DNA from: Paraburkholderia sp. BL9I2N2 | Lineage (GTDB): Bacteria; Pseudomonadota; Gammaproteobacteria; Burkholderiales; Burkholderiaceae | Assembly: GCF_004339745.1 (NCBI RefSeq) | Contig: NZ_SMGP01000003.1 | Location: forward strand, 1-64,000 | Reading direction: 5' to 3' | Length of the DNA: 64,000 nt | Shown here: positions 59,505 through 64,000 of the stretch, piece by piece | Layout of the letters: each line of letters begins with the position of its first letter | How positions within the stretch are numbered: the first letter of the stretch is position 1 | Notes under the pieces: model-generated | What the model saw: the letters and a program-made list of their open reading frames with translations, nothing else | Told to the model about the DNA's origin: nothing | The model's database searches: none | Translations under genes and position numbers: made by a program

Positions 59505-59826
59505 CGCCCGCGAACCTGGCCGGGCGGGCGCGCGATGGCGTGGGCGGCCCGCACGGCATCGGTCCGGAGATCGCCGTCAACGCCACGTGGGCACGGGCGC
59601 ACGAGCCGGCGTTGCATCCGCGCATCGTGCTGTTCGGCCACACGCGTGTCATCCGCAGGCATGCGCGGCGATGCGCACCCTAGGCGCTTGTGCGCGACAT
59701 GCTGGCCGTCATTCGGCGGCGCTCTCGCCGGGTGTTTCCGTGATCCTTTCGAGGGTCGGTCACGGCAGCGGTTTCGGCACACGTGGTCACGTAACGACGG
59801 GCACGAAGCCGACGCCCATCGACTGA
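59501..59826 (+). pseudogene. tphB: TphB (dihydrodiol dicarboxylate dehydrogenase) with large internal deletion
   Basis: The gene expected here is a PdxA-family dehydrogenase of about 315 residues that rearomatises the terephthalate dihydrodiol to protocatechuate. The N-terminus is present: GVGGPHGIGPEIAVNATW ... LHPRIVLFGHTRVIRRHA, ending at a stop at 59683. After a short gap another frame gives SAALSPGVSVILSRVGHGSGFGTRG, which matches the family C-terminus (GGRVVLSSVGHGSAxDIAGRG). Roughly 200 or more residues between them, including the metal histidines, are missing. The ATG overlaps the tphA3 stop. No functional product is possible. Confidence 0.75.
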
Positions 59827-59877
59827 TCCGCCCCGAACTTCGACCGACACCAGCTAACAACGCATGGAGGTCATATC

Positions 59878-60864
59878 TTGGATTTTCGCATTTCGGTCGC
59901 TGACAGCGACATAACGTTCCCGTGCGCGGCCGGTGAAACCGTCCTCGACGCGGCCGAACGCGCCGGCTATGCGGTGCCGTACTCGTGTCGCAAGGGCGTC
60001 TGCGCGTCCTGCGAAGGACGCCTCGTGGCGGGCCAGGGGCGTTCGCCGGTGCAGGGCGCAGTGGTGGCGCCGGCCGAGCGCGCGCTGCTGTGCTGCCTGC
60101 GCCCCGACACCGACCTGGCGATCGCGCCACGCCGCATCGAGAAGCGCGACCTCGTCGCGCGCAGGACGCTCGAGGCGTCCGTGTACCGCATCACGCAGCC
60201 GGCCGCCGACGTCAGCATTCTGCAGTTGCGGCTGCCCGCGGGCGTGCGTGCGAAGTTCGGTGCCGGCCAATATCTGCAGGTCGAACTGGAGGACGGTACG
60301 CGGCGCAACTATTCGATGGCGAATGCGCCGCACGAAAACGACAGCGTGCAGTTGCACGTGCGCCACGTGCCCGGCGGCCGGTTCTCCGAAGGCGCGCTCA
60401 GCCGCATGGCGAAGGGCGACAGGCTGCGCATTGAGCTGCCGTTCGGAGAGTTCACGCTCCGCGAAGGGTCGGACAGGCCCGCCGTGTTGCTTGCGACAGG
60501 CACGGGGTTCGCGCCGGTGAAGTCGATCGTCGAGGACGCCATCAAGCGCAGGCTCGAACGGCCGCTGCATCTGTACTGGGGCGCGCGCTGCGCCGAAGAC
60601 CTCTACCTCGCGGCACTCGCGCAGAAATGGCATGACAGTGGCCGGGTGAAGTTCGTGCCGGTGCTGTCCGAAGCCGACGAGGCGTGGACGGGCCGGCGCG
60701 GTTTCGTGCACGAGGCCGTGCTCGAAGACTTTGGCTCGCTCGCGGGATATGAGGTGTACGCATGCGGCAATCCGTCGATGACGAGCGCCGCGCGCGACAC
60801 CTTCGTGAAGGCCGGCTTGCCCGAAGACGACTTCTTCAGCGACGCGTTCGTCCATACCGGCTGA
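59878..60864 (+). CDS. tphA1: Terephthalate 1,2-dioxygenase reductase TphA1
   Basis: 328-residue electron-transfer protein. The N-terminal plant-type [2Fe-2S] domain has YSCRKGVCASC with a further Cys in LLCCLRP. The FAD domain (about 105-200) has RNYSMANAPHEND and HVRHVPGGRFSEGALS. The NAD domain has LLATGTGFAPVKSIVEDA and ends YACGNPSMTSAARDTFVKAGLPEDDFFSDAF. TTG 59878 is the start, with GGAGG 7 nt upstream. It passes electrons from NADH to the TphA2A3 oxygenase. Intact, although its partner tphA2 is frameshifted. Confidence 0.9.
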   Translation: MDFRISVADSDITFPCAAGETVLDAAERAGYAVPYSCRKGVCASCEGRLVAGQGRSPVQGAVVAPAERALLCCLRPDTDLAIAPRRIEKRDLVARRTLEASVYRITQPAADVSILQLRLPAGVRAKFGAGQYLQVELEDGTRRNYSMANAPHENDSVQLHVRHVPGGRFSEGALSRMAKGDRLRIELPFGEFTLREGSDRPAVLLATGTGFAPVKSIVEDAIKRRLERPLHLYWGARCAEDLYLAALAQKWHDSGRVKFVPVLSEADEAWTGRRGFVHEAVLEDFGSLAGYEVYACGNPSMTSAARDTFVKAGLPEDDFFSDAFVHTG

Positions 60865-60877
60865 CGCGCCCGAATCA

Positions 60878-60988
60878 GTGCCCGCGTTGGTGGGCCTGAT
60901 GGTCGGCTATCTGGCCGTCGCAGCGCTGCGTTCGCGGCGCTTCGATCTATTTCCCTTTTCGATAGGATGGCTACGACGCACGTTGTAA
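60878..60988 (+). pseudogene. Short C-terminal-like membrane-protein fragment
   Basis: A 36-codon stretch from GTG 60878 reads VPALVGLMVGYLAVAALRSRRFDLFP ... and ends LRRTL. It has one hydrophobic helix and a basic tail, like the end of an integral membrane protein. No ribosome site and no full gene. Origin unknown. Confidence 0.25.
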
Positions 60989-61011
60989 ACCGCAATATCC
61001 ACCCGAAGCCG

Positions 61012-61551
61012 TCAGTCTAAGGTCGTATCGTCCTTGGACATCTGAACCAGATTTTTCTCAATCTGGTGCGCGACCTTCCAGAACACCTGCATGTCCTGCG
61101 GGGAAACTCCGTCGAGCGAGGCTGAAAACATGTCCACGAGCTGCGGCAACATCTCGTCGACCAGGCGCCTACCCTCTTCCTTAAGACTGACGTAATACTT
61201 CCTTCGGTCTTTAGGATCTCGAATTCTTTGCACCAGCCCGCGCTTTTCCAGGTTGTCGAGTGCCGGCACTGCGGTCGTCGAGGCAATCCCCACTCGCTTA
61301 CTTAATTCGAGCTGATTCAACTCGCCGCGCTCGGCCAGTACGCGGAGGTAATACCAATACGCAATGGCCAGGTTTTCTCTATCGAGAATTTTCTGACCCT
61401 GTGCATCATAGAGCCGGCGCACCGTCTTGGCCATCCACGGCACAGTTCGACCACGCTCATCAAATAGTTCGGGCGACAGCTTCGCCGCCGCCTCGCCTGG
61501 CGGCTCACGATCCAAACTTGCCTTGGCGACGCCGGGATTCGACTTGGGCAT
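61012..61551 (-). CDS. MarR-family transcriptional regulator
   Basis: 179-residue MarR-type winged-helix regulator. The core (about 65-150) has LAIAYWYYLRVLAERGELNQLELSKRVGIASTTAVPALDNLEKRGLVQRIRDPKDRRKYYVSLKEEGRRL, the classical recognition helix and DxRD/R wing. An N-terminal extension of about 35 residues is longer than in small MarR proteins. It is divergent from the molybdopterin enzyme gene at 61968, with an inverted repeat in between, and so probably represses that gene in the absence of a phenolic effector. Confidence 0.88.
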   Translation of the reverse strand: MPKSNPGVAKASLDREPPGEAAAKLSPELFDERGRTVPWMAKTVRRLYDAQGQKILDRENLAIAYWYYLRVLAERGELNQLELSKRVGIASTTAVPALDNLEKRGLVQRIRDPKDRRKYYVSLKEEGRRLVDEMLPQLVDMFSASLDGVSPQDMQVFWKVAHQIEKNLVQMSKDDTTLD

Positions 61552-61967
61552 TTCCTCATTCCTTTATGTATGGGCAAACGGGGCCACGAATAGCAGTACT
61601 CAGGGCACCCCCACCATAGGAGCACTTGACTTTATTTATACCAAATAATATCATTCGATGTAGGTTTATTTTTATCGGTATCATTGCCCTGCAAATGATC
61701 CGTTGCAGGTAAGATCATACAACGTGATCGATCGCCGCGTCGCACTGCTCCGCAAAATTCGCTCATCAAGGCGCAATTTGGAACAGTCTGGACCGACGTC
61801 GCGGACCGTTCCCGAAACACGGAGACAAAAGGTGGATCTAAAAATGAGAAAGACCCTATCGGCAACGACGCCTCGGATCAGCCCCGGTAGCCGGCTGGTC
61901 GGCCGATGGCTGACCGGCAGTCGTTGCGTCCAATCAAAGCGCAGTTCTGCTCAGGGGTGACGTTCTC
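61552..61967. other. Divergent promoter region of marR and molybdopterin enzyme
   Basis: About 415 bp. The part at 61620-61690 is AT-rich. It contains the inverted repeat at 61688-61709. A possible 38-codon frame (61842-61960, AAAGGTGG upstream, MRKTLSATTPRISPGSRLVG) precedes the enzyme gene by 7 bp. It could be a leader peptide or chance; I give it no gene status. Confidence 0.4.
61688..61709. promoter_or_regulatory. Inverted repeat, possible MarR operator
   Basis: CCTGCAA (61688-61694) and TTGCAGG (61703-61709), perfect 7-bp arms with an 8-bp spacer, 137 bp from the marR start. Size and symmetry fit a MarR dimer site. Confidence 0.5.
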
Positions 61968-64000
61968 ATGCAACGAAAAATCCTTGTACTTATCCTCTGG
62001 CTCATGCCGACCGTCCTGCGTATTGCGGCACGCAAATTTCCGTCCATGCGCGCCCATCTCGCCACAGGCAGCGGAGTCATCCAGCTACGGCTCAGAGACA
62101 ACACTCTCTCGAGGCAACTCCATTTCCGAAACGGCACCGTGTCGGGCAGCTGGGGTGTGAATCCCAAACCCGACGCCGAGCTTGTCTTCATGGATGTAGC
62201 AACAGCCCGCCAGATGCTCGCGCCGAATACCGATCATGCGTTCCTGATCGATGCGCTCAAGAACTTCAAGATCACGCAGGGCGGAAGCGACCAGAAGCTC
62301 GTGTGGTTCGGTCAACTCGTCAACACGATGAAGACGGCTGCGTGGCGCAAGGGCATGCCGATGAAGGACGGGACCACGCGTTACGTCACACTCACCAATG
62401 GCGGACCCGTGTTCGTCTTCGTCAAAGACGACAAGATCGTCCGCACCACGCCCATCGATCTCGAAGAGGAAGATGGGCCGAGCTGGAGTATCACGGCGAG
62501 AGGTCGCCGGTTTTCGCCCGCACGGCGCGCGACGGTCAGCCCGCACGCGCTCTCCCTCAAATCGCTCGTGTACTCCGAAAAACGCCTCCTCTATCCGATG
62601 AAGCGCGTCGATTTCAACCCGAATGGCGAACGCAATCCACAGAATCGCGGGATCTCGGGTTATGAACGCATCAGCTGGGACAAAGCCCTCGATATCGTCG
62701 CTGGAGAAATCCGTCGCATGAAGAAGGACTACGGCCCTGGAGCGATAGCCATGGTCACGGGCGCACATCACCAGTGGGGCAACATCAACTACTACCTGAG
62801 CGCGATGCTGCGCTTCGGCAACCTGATCGGCTTTACCCGCGTCGAACCGAGTCCGATCAGTTGGGAAGGCTGGTACTGGGGGGCCATGCATCACTACGGC
62901 AACAGCCTGCGTCTGGGCACGCCGAGCTTTTACGGCACGACCGAGGACTGTCTTCAGCATGCCGAGGTAATCGTGTTCTGGTCGAGCGATCCCGAATCGA
63001 CCAGCGGCGTCTATGGTGGATTCGAAGGCACCGAGCGCCGACTGTGGGCCAAGCGCCTCGGTATTGAGTTCGTGCATATCGATCCCTATCTGACGAACTC
63101 CGCTCAGTTCCTTGGCGGAAAATGGCTGCCGATCAAACCTGGTACCGACTCGGCGCTCGCGATCGCGATCATGCATGAATGGATGATCAGTGGCAGCTAC
63201 GATAAGGAATACGTGGCGTCAAAAACCACCGGCTTCGACGAATGGCGCGCCTACGTTCTCGGTGAAGAGGACGGCACACCGAAAACGCCGGAGTGGCAGG
63301 AAGCCGAAACCGGTGTGCCCGCCAAGGACGTCCGCAGTCTTGCGCAGTTGTGGGCATCAAAGAAGACTTATCTCGCAGCGGGCGGTCTTGGCGCGGGCTT
63401 TGGTGGCGCATGCCGCACCGAGACTGGTGCTCAATGGGCGCGAAGCGTCGTCATGATGATGGCGATGCAGGGATGGGGGAAACCGGGGATCAACTTCGGC
63501 AATTTGCAGATCGGTGCCCCGCAGGACCTCAATTTTTACTTTCCCGGGTACGCCGAGGGTGGAATCTCGGGCGATCTGAACAACACCGCGAGCGCGGCCA
63601 ACAACTACTGCCGCATGCCTCACATCATCACTATCAACCCGGTGAAGCAGTCCGTTCCGCGTCAACGGCTTGCCGAAGCCATCGTGGAGGGACACGCGGA
63701 AGGCTACGCTTGGGACGGCTTCTCGATCGAGGGGCAATTTGCCGAATACTCGTATCCGAGGCCAGGCTATTCCCGCATCCACATGCTGTATCGCTATGGC
63801 TCGTCATCGTTCGGTACAACGCCGGGATCGAACAGGCTCGTCGAAGCGTATCGTCATTCATCGCTCGAATTTATCGTTAACCAGTCGATCTGGATGGAAA
63901 ATGAGGCCCAGTTCGCAGACATCATTCTGCCTGCGTGTACCGCGCTCGAACGTGATGACATCTCCGAATGGGCCAACTGCGGCGGCTACATCCAGCATGC
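61968..64000 (+). CDS. Pyrogallol hydroxytransferase-like molybdopterin enzyme with SCP2-like N-terminal domain (partial)
   Basis: 677 residues visible; the frame is open to the window edge. From about residue 140 it follows Pelobacter AthL (pyrogallol-phloroglucinol transhydroxylase, DMSO-reductase family) closely: GGPVFVFVKDDKIVRTTPIDLEEEDGPSWSITARGRRF, YPMKRVDFNPNGERNPQNRG, YERISWDKALDIV, SSDPESTSGVYGGFE, YFPGYAEGGISGD and DIILPACTALERDDISEWANCGGYI. No Fe-S CxxC motif is present at the start, as in AthL. Residues about 1-125 are extra: a hydrophobic helix and an SCP2-like domain (VIQLRLRDNTLSRQLHFRNGTVSG ... DALKNFKITQGGSDQKLVWFGQLV). Against AthL numbering Ser175 (Mo ligand), His144 and Tyr404 are kept; Asp174, Arg153 and Trp354 are not. 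Divergent from marR. Confidence 0.85.
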   Translation, partial: MQRKILVLILWLMPTVLRIAARKFPSMRAHLATGSGVIQLRLRDNTLSRQLHFRNGTVSGSWGVNPKPDAELVFMDVATARQMLAPNTDHAFLIDALKNFKITQGGSDQKLVWFGQLVNTMKTAAWRKGMPMKDGTTRYVTLTNGGPVFVFVKDDKIVRTTPIDLEEEDGPSWSITARGRRFSPARRATVSPHALSLKSLVYSEKRLLYPMKRVDFNPNGERNPQNRGISGYERISWDKALDIVAGEIRRMKKDYGPGAIAMVTGAHHQWGNINYYLSAMLRFGNLIGFTRVEPSPISWEGWYWGAMHHYGNSLRLGTPSFYGTTEDCLQHAEVIVFWSSDPESTSGVYGGFEGTERRLWAKRLGIEFVHIDPYLTNSAQFLGGKWLPIKPGTDSALAIAIMHEWMISGSYDKEYVASKTTGFDEWRAYVLGEEDGTPKTPEWQEAETGVPAKDVRSLAQLWASKKTYLAAGGLGAGFGGACRTETGAQWARSVVMMMAMQGWGKPGINFGNLQIGAPQDLNFYFPGYAEGGISGDLNNTASAANNYCRMPHIITINPVKQSVPRQRLAEAIVEGHAEGYAWDGFSIEGQFAEYSYPRPGYSRIHMLYRYGSSSFGTTPGSNRLVEAYRHSSLEFIVNQSIWMENEAQFADIILPACTALERDDISEWANCGGYIQH

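Noticed and set aside
59854..60855. 333-codon minus-strand frame opposite tphA1
   Set aside because: Antisense shadow; tphA1 has all reductase motifs and a strong ribosome site.
61842..61960. 38-codon frame before the molybdopterin enzyme
   Set aside because: It has a fair ribosome site, but composition and length give no support, so it is only mentioned in the intergenic entry.
1..64000. CRISPR arrays, tRNA, rRNA, phage structural genes, toxin-antitoxin or defence systems
   Set aside because: I looked for spaced repeats, cloverleaf-type sequences and typical protein motifs of these systems and saw none.

Overview
The window is GC-rich (about 60%) and gene-dense. It looks like a piece of a Burkholderiales genome, probably Paraburkholderia, Caballeronia or a relative. 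The basis is several OmpC-like porins beginning with a signal peptide followed by SSVTLYGxxD, a DUF4148-type small protein, tripartite tricarboxylate (Tct/Bug) transporters, many LysR and IclR regulators, and close matches to known Burkholderiales aromatic-degradation genes. I see no rRNA, tRNA or CRISPR array. It is an accessory catabolic region with mobile elements and visible gene decay.

Layout. 1-4.8 kb: a minus-strand operon with an intradiol (hydroxyquinol-type) dioxygenase, a TIM-barrel isomerase/dehydratase, an inositol-dehydrogenase-like IolG and a second Gfo/Idh/MocA oxidoreductase, with a LysR gene behind it. 5.2-8.5 kb: a LacI-type regulator, a porin that shares a promoter-like block with the dioxygenase operon, and a small DUF4148-like protein. 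8.6-10.3 kb: an IS1111-group IS110 element with matched subterminal repeats, and scraps of another transposase. 10.4-14.1 kb: a 2,5-dioxovalerate dehydrogenase and an MFS exporter.

14.2-33.5 kb is the largest unit. It holds an operon with an ACS-type MFS permease, two 4,5-dihydroxyphthalate-decarboxylase-like proteins, a ThDP enzyme, an HpaI aldolase, an amidohydrolase and LigJ (4-oxalomesaconate hydratase). A second operon encodes TctC, an amidohydrolase, a TctA-TctB fusion and a frameshifted carboxymuconolactone decarboxylase. Also present are two nearly identical LysR regulators, a Tat-exported NMT1-type binding protein, and a porin split by an IS3-group insertion. A 40-bp motif lies 125-142 bp upstream of four start codons here (the LigJ operon, TctC, the binding protein and the porin), so these four units look like one LysR regulon for uptake and breakdown of polycarboxylic, probably aromatic-derived, acids.

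34-45 kb: LysR plus SDR plus an IorA/IorB-type molybdenum hydroxylase, a ferritin-like protein, a BKACE enzyme, an HSL-family esterase and two porins. 45.5-49 kb: a sugar-type ABC transporter in which the ATPase is fused to a permease and no binding-protein gene remains. 50.4-55.4 kb: a Gal80-like oxidoreductase, a homogentisate-dioxygenase-like cupin, and an aldehyde dehydrogenase/SDR pair under an IclR regulator. 56.8-60.9 kb: a terephthalate cluster (tphR, tphA2, tphA3, tphB, tphA1) in which tphA2 is frameshifted and tphB has lost most of its length. 61-64 kb: a MarR regulator and, running off the end, a molybdopterin enzyme close to pyrogallol-phloroglucinol transhydroxylase, carrying an SCP2-like N-terminal domain and altered active-site residues.
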